Assembly: GCA_013151235.1 (NCBI GenBank)
Contig: JAADIO010000035.1
Location: forward strand, 1 to 64,000
Length of the DNA stretch: 64,000 bases
Reading direction: 5' to 3'
Source: Deltaproteobacteria bacterium
Lineage (GTDB): Bacteria; CG2-30-53-67
Both the position numbers and the translations under genes were made by a program. Under the pieces are notes generated by a model, which saw only the letters and a list, made by a program, of their open reading frames with translations, was not told where the DNA came from and did no database searches. Shown here in pieces: positions 9,012 to 17,025 of this stretch. Every line of letters begins with the position of its first letter. Within the stretch, counting starts at the first letter, position 1.

Positions 9012-9907
9012 CGTTTATCCGCCTCCTTCCATGTGAGATAGGGTCGATAAAATGCACCGTTATCCGGGACGGCGCCCGGCAGTCCGCAGACCGCGCCGGC
9101 GAACTCGGCGGCCCGATCGAGAATAAGCTCCGGCGCCCAGCCTCGCAGGATCCCCATCGCCAGGATCGCGGTATAGGCATCCCCCGCCCCCACGGTATCA
9201 ACCATGACCGGGACCCGCGCCGATCCCGTCCGAAAAGATTCGTCCCCATGATAGAGAGCGCTCCCCTTGGCCCCCCGGGTCAGGCAGACCCATTCCAGAC
9301 GGTAGCGTTCCATCATCTCTTTCACAAACAGATCGTCGTTTTCCTCCCCACCCAGCAGTCCACGACAGATCTTCAGTTCCTCATCGTTCAGTTTCACAAC
9401 ATGACAGGCTGCAAGAGAACGTTCAATCACTTCCCGGGAAAAGGTGTTCTTCCTCAGATTCATGTCGTACAAAAGAAGGGCGGAGCCGACCCGGTCCAAA
9501 ATGGCATGAAGCGTACTCCGGGAATGCGGATGCCGCTGCGCAAGGGTCCCGAAATAGATCAAAGCCGGTCCCTCGTCGAGGACACGGAGCAGCCTGTCCC
9601 CGGCCTCGATATGATCGTAGGCCACATCCTCCACGATGGTGAAATCAGGCACCCCCGCCGGATCCACCCTGACCCGTACCGTACCGCTCGGGTGGCGGGG
9701 ATCCCTCTGGAGCAGATCGGAAGTGATATGATTCCGCAGGAAAAACGCTTCGACGGCCCGTCCCCGCTCATCGTCACCAACCCGGCTCACCAGGCGGCTG
9801 TCGAAGCCGAAGGAATGGAGGTGAAAGACGAAATTGAAAGGCGCCCCTCCCAGCCGCTCGTACGCGGGGAAAATATCATAGAGGATCTCTCCGAAACTGA
9901 GAATCAT
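9008..9907 (-). CDS. PfkB-family sugar kinase, probable fructokinase
   Basis: The 299-residue protein belongs to the ribokinase/PfkB family. The N-terminal G-G motif is seen in RLGGAPFNFVFHLHSFGF and the C-terminal catalytic motif in VDTVGAGDAYTAILAMG (Asp of GAGD is the base). The substrate is inferred from context: it heads the operon with sucrose-phosphate synthase and sucrose synthase, so phosphorylating the fructose released by sucrose cleavage is the natural role. The ATG at 9907 follows a promoter-like sequence at 9958-9987. Ribose or another ketose cannot be excluded from sequence alone. Confidence 0.85.
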   Translation of the reverse strand: MILSFGEILYDIFPAYERLGGAPFNFVFHLHSFGFDSRLVSRVGDDERGRAVEAFFLRNHITSDLLQRDPRHPSGTVRVRVDPAGVPDFTIVEDVAYDHIEAGDRLLRVLDEGPALIYFGTLAQRHPHSRSTLHAILDRVGSALLLYDMNLRKNTFSREVIERSLAACHVVKLNDEELKICRGLLGGEENDDLFVKEMMERYRLEWVCLTRGAKGSALYHGDESFRTGSARVPVMVDTVGAGDAYTAILAMGILRGWAPELILDRAAEFAGAVCGLPGAVPDNGAFYRPYLTWKEADKR

Positions 9908-9957
9908 ATTTCATACCGGGATCTGAATGGATTGGAAACGTATTGAAAATAAAAAGG

Positions 9958-9987
9958 ATTATAGCACAGAAAGAAGGAAAAAGACAA
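9958..9987 (-). promoter_or_regulatory. Putative sigma70 promoter of the sucrose operon
   Basis: On the minus strand, TTGTCT (9982-9987) and a perfect TATAAT (9958-9963) are separated by 18 bp, about 50 bp upstream of the fructokinase ATG. The -35 box is only a partial match. Confidence 0.5.
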
Positions 9988-10011
9988 ATGGATAAGAACA
10001 TTTTATTGGCT

Positions 10012-11133
10012 CTATCGCTTCCGTATGAGTATATAGAGCCTCCCGCGCACCATCATCACACCGGCCATGGCCCCGGCCTTCTTTCCTTCCCCGAAATAGA
10101 TATCGGCCCGGAACGGTCCTTCGATCGCCTTGCCGATATCCTGGCTGACGGCGAAGTGTCCCTCGTATCGCCAGTCCGACACATCGCCTTTTTCGTCAAG
10201 GACCGGAAGCTTCGTCGTATAATAGAGAAGGGTTCCCGCCGGGATGACGCGGGGATCGGTCGCCAGCGAATGCAAAGGGGTGAGCGGGATATCGAGAACC
10301 CCGTGCGCCCCTTTTCCAGCCACCTTGAAGAAGATATAGCGGGGATCGGCGTTCATGATCCTCTCCGCCTCCGACGGATGGCCGCGGAGCCAGGTGGAAA
10401 TCCCCTGCACCGACCCCTCTTTCGGAGTGAGCTTCCCCTCCCGGATCAGCAACCGTCCGATCGAACGGTAGGGACGGCCGTTGCTCCCGTCGTACTGGAC
10501 CCGGATGACCGACCCGTCGGTAAGCCGGATGCTCCCCGCCCCCTGGATCTGTAGGAAGAACCGCTCCACCGGATCGTCGAGCCAGACCTGTTCCAGCCCC
10601 CGGCCGGCGAGGACATGACCGCTGTCAATCTCTTTTCGTGTGTAGTAGGGAGGCGGGGCGGAGGAAACGGTTCCGTTGATCCCAAAGGGATCGGGTTTCA
10701 GTTCCGGCGGACGGCGATAGAGAGGATATCGGAAGCGTTTCGTCCGATGCAAGGACCCCCGCAGGAGCGGCTCATAGTATCCGGTAAAGAGGACCTCCTC
10801 CGGGATCCCGTAGAGATGGAACCCCCCGCGGAGACGCTCCACCCAATCCCCCCCGCCCCGCGCCCCGTCGAGGGCGGAGCGGAAAACGGTCAGCGTCTTG
10901 ATGAGATCCGCGACGGTCACGGTACGACCGGCGAGTCTCACCGGCGCCTTCGGATCTAAAGCGTTCATGGCGGTAAGGGTATCCTCCGCTGTCTTCCGCA
11001 GAAGCGCAGGAGAGTCGCCGTTTTGTTCAAGGATACCGAAATCCCCCGGCCGGAGATGAACTCCGAGACGGGACGGAGGAAGACAGCCGATCCAGAGGAG
11101 GAAGAAAAGGAACGCGAAGAGGGCATGTTTCAT
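10012..11133 (-). CDS. mltA: Membrane-bound lytic murein transglycosylase A (MltA)
   Basis: It cleaves peptidoglycan glycan strands with formation of 1,6-anhydromuramic acid, anchored at the outer membrane. The 373 residues start with a lipoprotein signal (hydrophobic segment then LLWIGC, lipid on Cys17). Family marks are FTGYYEPLLRGSL, the LEQVWLDDPVERFFLQIQGAG stretch, the RVQYDGSNGRPYRSIGRLLI block and the C-terminal 3D-type segment QDIGKAIEGPFRADIYFGEG with its Asp residues. It lies 9 bp downstream of nadA and is probably co-transcribed with it. Confidence 0.92.
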   Translation of the reverse strand: MKHALFAFLFFLLWIGCLPPSRLGVHLRPGDFGILEQNGDSPALLRKTAEDTLTAMNALDPKAPVRLAGRTVTVADLIKTLTVFRSALDGARGGGDWVERLRGGFHLYGIPEEVLFTGYYEPLLRGSLHRTKRFRYPLYRRPPELKPDPFGINGTVSSAPPPYYTRKEIDSGHVLAGRGLEQVWLDDPVERFFLQIQGAGSIRLTDGSVIRVQYDGSNGRPYRSIGRLLIREGKLTPKEGSVQGISTWLRGHPSEAERIMNADPRYIFFKVAGKGAHGVLDIPLTPLHSLATDPRVIPAGTLLYYTTKLPVLDEKGDVSDWRYEGHFAVSQDIGKAIEGPFRADIYFGEGKKAGAMAGVMMVRGRLYILIRKR

Positions 11134-11142
11134 CAGGAATGC

Positions 11143-12093
11143 TCAGGGAATGGCCAGCATGCGCTCTAAGGCGGCCACGGAGCGGAGCCGGATCTCCTCG
11201 GGGACCGTGATGACCGTCTCCATCTCTTCCAGCGAGCGGGCGACCAGTTCGAGGGTGGTCCGTTTCATGTTCTGGCAGGTCATCATGGGAAGGTCCCACG
11301 GGGTGGGGGCGTCGGAGACAATATGAAACACCTTGCCCGGATTCCGGTTCCGCAGGTTGTACAGAAGGCCCCGCTCCGTGCAGACGATAAACTCCCCGGC
11401 CTCGGACGCTTCCGCGTAGCGGAGCATCCCCGAGGTGCTCGTCACATGGTCGGCAAGTTCCAGCACCTCCATCGGACATTCCGGATGGGCCAGCACGAGT
11501 GCGCCGGGATGCCCGGCCTTCGCCTCCCGCACCATCTCCGCCGTAAGGAGATTGTGGACGATACAGAATCCCTTCCAGGGAATGATTTTCTTCTCTGTAA
11601 ACTGCTGCGCGTAGGCGGAGAGATTCTTGTCGGGGATGCAGATCACCCGGTCCGTATCCAGGGAGTTGATGACACGGACCACGTTCGCCGACGTGCAGCA
11701 GATATCGCTCTCCGCCTTCACCGCGGCCGAAGTGTTCACGTAGGCCACGACGGGAACCCCCGGATGTTCGGCCTTCAGCGCCCGCAGCTTTTCGACCGTC
11801 ACCATGTCGGCCATGGGGCATCCGGCGTAGCTCGCCGGGAGGAGGACCGTCTTTCCCGGATTGAGAATGGCGGCGCTCTCCGCCATGAAGTGGACCCCGC
11901 AGAAGACGATCACCTCGGCATCGGAATCAACGGCAAGCCTGGAGAGTTCCAGGGAATCGCCGGTATGATCGGCAATCGCCTGGACCTCGTCTACCTGGTA
12001 GTTGTGGGCCAGGATCACGGCGTTCCGTTTCCGCTTCAGGTCGAGGATTTTCCGGTTCAGCTCTTTGATGACATCGGATTTAAGTTCATTCAT
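11143..12093 (-). CDS. nadA: Quinolinate synthase NadA
   Basis: It condenses iminoaspartate with dihydroxyacetone phosphate to quinolinate in NAD synthesis, using a [4Fe-4S] cluster. The start chosen is ATG 12093 (MNELKSDVIKEL); the frame is open 36 codons further but the extra part does not look like NadA. The three cluster cysteines are visible in YAGCPMADMV, GFCIVHNLL and MTCQNMKRTT, as are ILAHNYQ and the HPECP motif. The 316 residues fit the short NadA class. No nadB or nadC is nearby. mltA follows directly. Confidence 0.95.
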   Translation of the reverse strand: MNELKSDVIKELNRKILDLKRKRNAVILAHNYQVDEVQAIADHTGDSLELSRLAVDSDAEVIVFCGVHFMAESAAILNPGKTVLLPASYAGCPMADMVTVEKLRALKAEHPGVPVVAYVNTSAAVKAESDICCTSANVVRVINSLDTDRVICIPDKNLSAYAQQFTEKKIIPWKGFCIVHNLLTAEMVREAKAGHPGALVLAHPECPMEVLELADHVTSTSGMLRYAEASEAGEFIVCTERGLLYNLRNRNPGKVFHIVSDAPTPWDLPMMTCQNMKRTTLELVARSLEEMETVITVPEEIRLRSVAALERMLAIP

Positions 12094-12328
12094 TGGGGCA
12101 CGTTCCCGATGAGAGGTTGAGTGTTGAAAAGGATATGAAAATTTCCGGAGAGTGTCAAGGAATAGATCTAAACGATCTTTTTCATCAGCCGGCTCCCCCA
12201 AGGGTGTTTCCTTTCATGATAATCCCGCAACCACCTCCGGACAACAAACCATTCGAATTATATCTAATGTCAGGCAGTCCCGATCCTGCAGAAGCGATCC
12301 TTTTGCCAATTTTAAACCTCGTAAGTCA

Positions 12329-13633
12329 TCAACTTTTATTAGAAGAAGTTTCTCCCAGAAACTCGTTCACCCCCTTGATGGCGCAGAACTCCCCGCACAT
12401 GGAACAGACCGCCTCATCCTGCGGCGGCGAGGACTCCCGGATTTTCCGCGCATGTTCCGGGTCGAGGGAGAGACGGATCTGGGCATCCCAGTCGAGATCC
12501 CGCCGGGCGCGGGCCATCTCCCGGTCCCGTTCCATCGCCCCCGGGATCCCCTTGGCGATATCGGCGGCATGAGCGGCGATCTTCGCTGCGATCACCCCTT
12601 CCCGTACATCGCCGACCGTGGGAAGGCGGAGATGCTCCGCCGGTGTCACGTAGCAGAGGAAGTCGGCGCCAGCCGCCCCGGCGATCGCCCCGCCGATGGC
12701 GGAGGTAATGTGATCATAACCGGGGGCAATGTCGGTCACCAACGGCCCCAGCACATAAAAAGGGGCCCCGTCACAGAGTTCCTTCTCCAACTTGATATTC
12801 ATTTCCACCTGATTGATCGGGACATGCCCCGGCCCCTCGATCATCACCTGCACTCCCGCCTCCCGTGCCCGCTTCGTCAGCTCCCCCAGAACGATCAGTT
12901 CCTGGACCTGTCCCCGGTCGGTGGCGTCGGCCAGACACCCGGGACGCATCCCGTCCCCCAGGCTGAGACAGATATCGTAACGGACCGCGATCTCAAGGAG
13001 CCGGTCGAACTGTTCGTAGAGAGGATTCTCACGGCCGTTATGGATCATCCATTCCAGAAGGAAGGAGCCGCCGCGGCTTACCACGTTTAAGAGCCGCCCC
13101 TCCCGCCTCAGCCGCTCGATGGTCCCGAGGGTGACGCCGCAATGGACCGTCATGTAGTCCACCCCCTCCGCTCCCTGCCGCTCGATCACATCGAAGAAAT
13201 CCTCCGGGTCCATCCGCACGACCCCCTGCCGCTTCTCTACCGCATGCAGCGCCGCCTCGTAGATCGGAACCGTTCCGAGTGGAACGGCGACCTCCCGCAG
13301 GATCCGGCGGCGGATCCCCGGAAGATCACCGCCGGTGGAGAGGTCCATGATCGTGTCGGCCCCGGCGGCCACGGCGGCTCGGGCCTTTTCGATCTCTCCG
13401 TCGGCATCAAGATGATCCCTCGAGGTCCCGATATTGGCGTTGATCTTGGTCGAAAGCCCCTCTCCAATTCCGATGGGAATGCTCTCCCTCCGGTTCCGGT
13501 TCCGAAGGACCACCGCCCTCCCTTCCGCCACCTTCCGGGCCAGCGCCTCCGGCGGGATTCTCTCGTTCCGGGCCACCTGCCGGATCTCTTCGGTCACAAC
13601 ACCCTTGCAGGCCGATCTCATCTGCGTCATCAT
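12329..13633 (-). CDS. thiC: Phosphomethylpyrimidine synthase ThiC
   Basis: This radical SAM enzyme turns aminoimidazole ribotide into hydroxymethylpyrimidine phosphate. The 434 residues make it the short ThiC form without the plant/enterobacterial N-terminal extension. Visible are STKINANIGTS near 62-72, YMTVHCGVT, SRGGSFL, EGPGHVP and the C-terminal cluster motif CSMCGEFCAIKG. The spacing in that motif is C-x2-C-x3-C, one residue shorter than the C-x2-C-x4-C of E. coli ThiC. The start overlaps the thiE stop (ATGA), and it is the last gene of the TPP-riboswitch operon. Confidence 0.95.
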   Translation of the reverse strand: MMTQMRSACKGVVTEEIRQVARNERIPPEALARKVAEGRAVVLRNRNRRESIPIGIGEGLSTKINANIGTSRDHLDADGEIEKARAAVAAGADTIMDLSTGGDLPGIRRRILREVAVPLGTVPIYEAALHAVEKRQGVVRMDPEDFFDVIERQGAEGVDYMTVHCGVTLGTIERLRREGRLLNVVSRGGSFLLEWMIHNGRENPLYEQFDRLLEIAVRYDICLSLGDGMRPGCLADATDRGQVQELIVLGELTKRAREAGVQVMIEGPGHVPINQVEMNIKLEKELCDGAPFYVLGPLVTDIAPGYDHITSAIGGAIAGAAGADFLCYVTPAEHLRLPTVGDVREGVIAAKIAAHAADIAKGIPGAMERDREMARARRDLDWDAQIRLSLDPEHARKIRESSPPQDEAVCSMCGEFCAIKGVNEFLGETSSNKS

Positions 13634-14283
13634 CTCATCCCTTCCCGGCGGGGAGTCCCGCCTCTTCGTTGAAGTTCCGTCATTATACCCGCAGCGGTTT
13701 CCCGGATGTCCCCACCGGCCAGAACGGCGGAGATCAGTGCAACTCCGAAAGCCCCGGCCCGAAGCACCGGCGCCACTTCCCGCTCCCCTATCCCGCCGAC
13801 GGCAAAGACGGGGACCGTCAATTCACGGCAAGCCGCATCAAGTCGGTCAAGCCCGAGAGGGGGGCCGTAAGACCTCTTTGAAGGAGTGTCGAAGACGGGT
13901 CCGAAGGTCACGAAATCGCCGCCTTCCGCCTCCGCCGCCTTCGCCTGCTCCAATGAGTGGGTGGAAACTCCGATCAGGGCATCCTTCCCCACGATCCGAC
14001 GGGCCTCCCGGGCGGAGTAACTCGACTGCCGCAGGTGAACCCCGTCGGCCTCGACAGCCGCGGCGATGTCGGCCCGATCATTGATCAAGAGCTTCGCCCC
14101 ATATTCCCGGGTCAGTACTCGGACCGTCATGCCCAGGTCATAGAGTTCCCGGTCGGTAAGGTCGCGCTCCCGAAGCTGCACCGCACGCACACCGCCTTCG
14201 AGGGCCTCCTCCAGGGCGGACAAAAGATCTCCGCCCGGAACCTGTTGACGGTCGGTGATAAGGTAGAGGGTGAAGTCGATCAT
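13630..14283 (-). CDS. thiE: Thiamine-phosphate synthase ThiE
   Basis: It joins hydroxymethylpyrimidine diphosphate and thiazole phosphate to thiamine phosphate. The 217-residue TIM barrel shows DFTLYLITDRQ at the start, VRAVQLRERDLTDREL, LLINDRADIAAAVEADGVHL, GVSTHSLEQAKAAEAEGGDFVTFGPVF and VFAVGGIG. The ATG at 14283 overlaps the thiG stop by one base (TAATG) and the 3' end overlaps thiC by four, indicating coupled translation. No thiD is fused or adjacent. Confidence 0.95.
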   Translation of the reverse strand: MIDFTLYLITDRQQVPGGDLLSALEEALEGGVRAVQLRERDLTDRELYDLGMTVRVLTREYGAKLLINDRADIAAAVEADGVHLRQSSYSAREARRIVGKDALIGVSTHSLEQAKAAEAEGGDFVTFGPVFDTPSKRSYGPPLGLDRLDAACRELTVPVFAVGGIGEREVAPVLRAGAFGVALISAVLAGGDIRETAAGIMTELQRRGGTPRREGMR

Positions 14284-15056
14284 TATTGAATCATTCCCTC
14301 AATCGGGCTGCTCGCCGTGGCGTAGAGCTTCCTCGGGATACGACCCGCCCGGTAGGCCAGCCTTCCCGCCCGGACGGCATGGTTCATCGCTTCCGCCATG
14401 GCGATCGGGTCCCCGGCGCCTGCGATCCCCGTGTTCATCAGGACCGCCTCCGCCCCTAACTCCATCGCCACCACGGCGTCCGAGGCAGTCCCCACGCCGG
14501 CATCGACCACAACCGGCACCGACACCGATTCCATGAGTATCCTGAGATTGTAGGGATTGCAAATTCCGAGGCCCGAGCCGATCGGGGCGCCGAGCGGCAT
14601 GACCGCCGAGGCGCCGGCATCCTCCAGTTTCATCGCCAGGATCGGATCGTCCGTGGTATAGGGAAGGACAATGAACCCTTCTTTCACGAGAACCCGGGTC
14701 GCCTCGAGAAGCCCCTCGGTGTCGGGGAAAAGACTCTTGTGCTCTGCGATCACTTCGAGTTTGACCATGTCGGAAATCCCGGCCGCGCGGGCAAGGCGCG
14801 CCGTTCGAATCGCCTCGTCGGCCGTGCTGCACCCCGCCGTGTTCGGGAGGATCTTGTACTTCTTCGGATCAATGTGTTCCAGCAGGTTCTCCTTCGTCGG
14901 GTCGGTAATGTTGACCCGCCGTACCGAGACCGTCACCACGTCCGCCCCGGAGGCCTCCACCGCCCGGCGTGTCTCGTCGAAGTCTTTGTACTTCCCCGTC
15001 CCGATCCAGAGACGAGATCTAAACTCAATGCCGGCGATCATCAGTTTCTCTTCCAT
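14283..15056 (-). CDS. thiG: Thiazole synthase ThiG
   Basis: It builds the thiazole ring from deoxyxylulose phosphate, dehydroglycine and ThiS thiocarboxylate. The 257-residue sequence carries [15 protein letters not shown] at the start, [35 protein letters not shown] and the phosphate-binding [19 protein letters not shown], all standard for ThiG. A gap of about 256 bp containing repeats separates it from thiS upstream. Dehydroglycine would come from the HydG/ThiH-type enzyme of the same operon, which implies the anaerobic-type tyrosine-dependent route. Confidence 0.96.
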   Translation of the reverse strand: MEEKLMIAGIEFRSRLWIGTGKYKDFDETRRAVEASGADVVTVSVRRVNITDPTKENLLEHIDPKKYKILPNTAGCSTADEAIRTARLARAAGISDMVKLEVIAEHKSLFPDTEGLLEATRVLVKEGFIVLPYTTDDPILAMKLEDAGASAVMPLGAPIGSGLGICNPYNLRILMESVSVPVVVDAGVGTASDAVVAMELGAEAVLMNTGIAGAGDPIAMAEAMNHAVRAGRLAYRAGRIPRKLYATASSPIEGMIQ

Positions 15057-15129
15057 TGTGAACTCCTTATAGAGCGGTCAGCGGCCTGTTCCAGGAATCG
15101 CCATCCCGGATAAACCGGGACGCTACATC

Positions 15130-15150
15130 CGCCGGGGGTAAACCCCGGCG
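15130..15150. repeat. GC-rich palindrome between thiS and thiG
   Basis: CGCCGGGG and CCCCGGCG form a perfect 8-bp stem around a five-base loop. The flanks carry CGCTAC and GGCGCTACGGG motifs also seen at 15120. This looks like a dispersed intergenic palindrome. There is no following T run on either strand, so I do not call it a terminator. Confidence 0.6.
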
Positions 15151-15208
15151 CTACGGGTCCTTTGTTCTTATCTTTTTATCCTGTAGATCCAGCCAGAAAG
15201 GTTATTGC

Positions 15209-15240
15209 TTTTCTCTGCGCTCTCCGCGTCTCTGCGGTGA
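15209..15240. repeat. 32-bp dispersed repeat, copy 1 (3' side of thiS)
   Basis: It begins TTTTCTCTGCGCTCT and ends GTCTCTGCGGTGA. It matches 15577-15608 at 30 of 32 positions in the same orientation. The two copies sit on either side of thiS. Confidence 0.7.
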
Positions 15241-15312
15241 ATGCCTTTTGTCCTTGATCTTGTTTTTGCCTTTGATATTGTTTTTTTCATGATTGTCCTT
15301 GTGCATGCGGGA

Positions 15313-15513
15313 TCATCCTCCCCCCACGAACCCCACCACCTCCAGCACATCCCCATCAGCCAGGGTCGTCTCCCCGTAGACCTCGGGGGGGATGATCTCC
15401 CGGTTCAGCTCCACCGCCACCCGGGCCGTGGAGAACCGCAATTCCTGCAATAATCCGGAGAGAGCCATCCCCTCCGCAATCTCCCGTTCTTCCCCGTTGA
15501 GTTTGATCTTCAT
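15313..15513 (-). CDS. thiS: Sulfur carrier protein ThiS
   Basis: This small ubiquitin-fold protein of 66 residues carries sulfur as a C-terminal thiocarboxylate for ThiG. It begins [12 protein letters not shown] and ends [11 protein letters not shown]; the terminal Gly-Gly needed for adenylation by ThiF is present, followed by one extra Gly. It is separated from both neighbours by 115-260 bp of repeat-bearing DNA, unlike the rest of the operon where genes overlap. Confidence 0.93.
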   Translation of the reverse strand: MKIKLNGEEREIAEGMALSGLLQELRFSTARVAVELNREIIPPEVYGETTLADGDVLEVVGFVGGG

Positions 15514-15576
15514 CTCCGTGCCCTCAAGGTTTGTGTTTTTCGTTTTTGTCTTTAATCCGCCTTTTCCACATTTTGA

Positions 15577-15608
15577 TTTTCTCTGCGCCCTCAGCGTCTC
15601 TGCGGTGA
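15577..15608. repeat. 32-bp dispersed repeat, copy 2 (5' side of thiS)
   Basis: Same orientation as 15209-15240, with two mismatches (TTTTCTCTGCGCCCTCAGC at its start). It lies between the thiH stop and thiS. Confidence 0.7.
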
Positions 15609-15630
15609 TCGTTTTTCGCCTCTGTCTTTT

Positions 15631-17025
15631 TCAGAAGTGGACGTCTTCTTCCCCCCGGGCGACCCGATCGAGGCCCTTCTCTACTTCCCGCCGGAAGGCA
15701 TCATCTTTGAGCTGTGTTACGCGGGCGACAATCTGTTCGTGCACGGCGGCACGCGTCTTTTCCGTTCCGTGGTCCTTAAAATACTCCATGAGGGAGAAGA
15801 GTGCATTGGCCTCGCAAAAATCCCGGACCCTGCCCGACTCCGCAACGGCACGAAAGGCCTCCCCCGTCCGGCCGGAACGGTAGCAGGCAGTGCAGAGGCT
15901 CGGCTCCAGGCCGTGATCAAGGATGGCTGCAATCACCTCATCCAGGTTCCTGCCATCGCTCAGGGAAAACTGAGCGGTCCCCGTCTCCTCTTTCGCATGG
16001 GCATAGCCGCCGATGTCGGTCCGGGACCCGGCGCTGATCTGGGAAACGCCGATCCGGATCACCTCGTCCCGCAGTGCCGCACCTTCCCGGGTGGAAACGA
16101 CCACCCCGGCGTAAGGCACGGCCAACCGGAAGACCGCGACGATTTTTTTGAATGCTTCGTCGGAGACCGGACAGGGAACCGATTGAAGAGCGGAGCCTGC
16201 CGCCGGCTGGAGACGGGGGACCGAAACCGTGTGGGGACCGACGCCGAAGCGCTCTTCGAGATAGCGCGCATGGGCGATCAGGGCCAGGACCTCGAAACGA
16301 TCGTCGTAAAGGCCGAAAAGTGCCCCCATCCCGACATCGCCGAATCCCGCGGCCACGGCCCGGTCCATGACGGAGAGACGCCGTTCATAGTCGCTCTTCG
16401 GACCGGAGGGATGCATCCGGGCATAGGTTTCCGGGTGATAGGTCTCCTGAAAACATTGATAGACCCCCGCGCCAGCCCCCTTCAGGCGTCTGAAGTCATC
16501 TTCATCCATCGGGGCGGCGTTGACATGAACGATCCGGATCGGCGTTTCCCGGTAGATGGCCGAGACTGCGTCGCAGAGGTAATCGATGGAGGAGCCGCTC
16601 CCCTCCCCGGCCACGAGGAGAACCCGCCGGTAGCCTCCGTCATACAACGCCCGCGCCTCCTCCACGATCCCGGGGATCGGGAGGGTCTTCCGTTCCGCCT
16701 CCCTGTTCTCCCTCCGGAAGCCGCAGTAGAGACAGTTGTTGACACAGCGGTTGGAGATGTAGAGCGGTGCGAAGAGGACGATCCTTTTACCGAAAACCCG
16801 CTCCTTGACCTCCCGGGCCGTCTCGTAGAGGCGGTCGATCAGGGCGGGTTCTTCGATCGACAGCAGCACCGCTGCTTCCAAGAGGTCGAGCGGCTTTCCC
16901 TGCCGGGACTGCTCCAGAATGGTCTCCGCGAAAGCCCCGCCACGATGCCCCGGCTGCAAAAGGTTCTGAATTTCTTCTTCCGGAATCCGGAATGCACTCT
17001 TGACTTTCTCTTCCTCTGTTTTCAT
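15631..17025 (-). CDS. thiH: HydG/ThiH-type radical SAM tyrosine lyase
   Basis: It is a radical SAM enzyme expected to cleave tyrosine to p-cresol and dehydroglycine for ThiG. Start ATG 17025 (MKTEEEKVKSAFRIPEE) overlaps the thiF stop. The radical SAM cluster motif is ISNRCVNNCLYCGFRREN (C-x3-C-x2-C). At 464 residues it is much longer than E. coli ThiH (377), and its C-terminus holds CTACYRSGRTGEAFRAV ending ...RDFC, giving C-x2-C-x22-C, the second-cluster motif that defines the hydrogenase maturase HydG. No hydE, hydF or hydrogenase gene is near; position between thiF and thiS argues for a thiamine role. Family HydG, pathway thiamine by context. Confidence 0.88.
   Translation of the reverse strand: MKTEEEKVKSAFRIPEEEIQNLLQPGHRGGAFAETILEQSRQGKPLDLLEAAVLLSIEEPALIDRLYETAREVKERVFGKRIVLFAPLYISNRCVNNCLYCGFRRENREAERKTLPIPGIVEEARALYDGGYRRVLLVAGEGSGSSIDYLCDAVSAIYRETPIRIVHVNAAPMDEDDFRRLKGAGAGVYQCFQETYHPETYARMHPSGPKSDYERRLSVMDRAVAAGFGDVGMGALFGLYDDRFEVLALIAHARYLEERFGVGPHTVSVPRLQPAAGSALQSVPCPVSDEAFKKIVAVFRLAVPYAGVVVSTREGAALRDEVIRIGVSQISAGSRTDIGGYAHAKEETGTAQFSLSDGRNLDEVIAAILDHGLEPSLCTACYRSGRTGEAFRAVAESGRVRDFCEANALFSLMEYFKDHGTEKTRAAVHEQIVARVTQLKDDAFRREVEKGLDRVARGEEDVHF

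Noticed and set aside
12202-12328. A regulatory RNA between thiC and nadA
   Set aside because: No conserved riboswitch block or hairpin-plus-T-run was found; only AT-rich spacer.
15130-15150. Rho-independent terminator between thiS and thiG
   Set aside because: The stem is strong but no T run follows on the minus strand, and the downstream genes belong to the same pathway.
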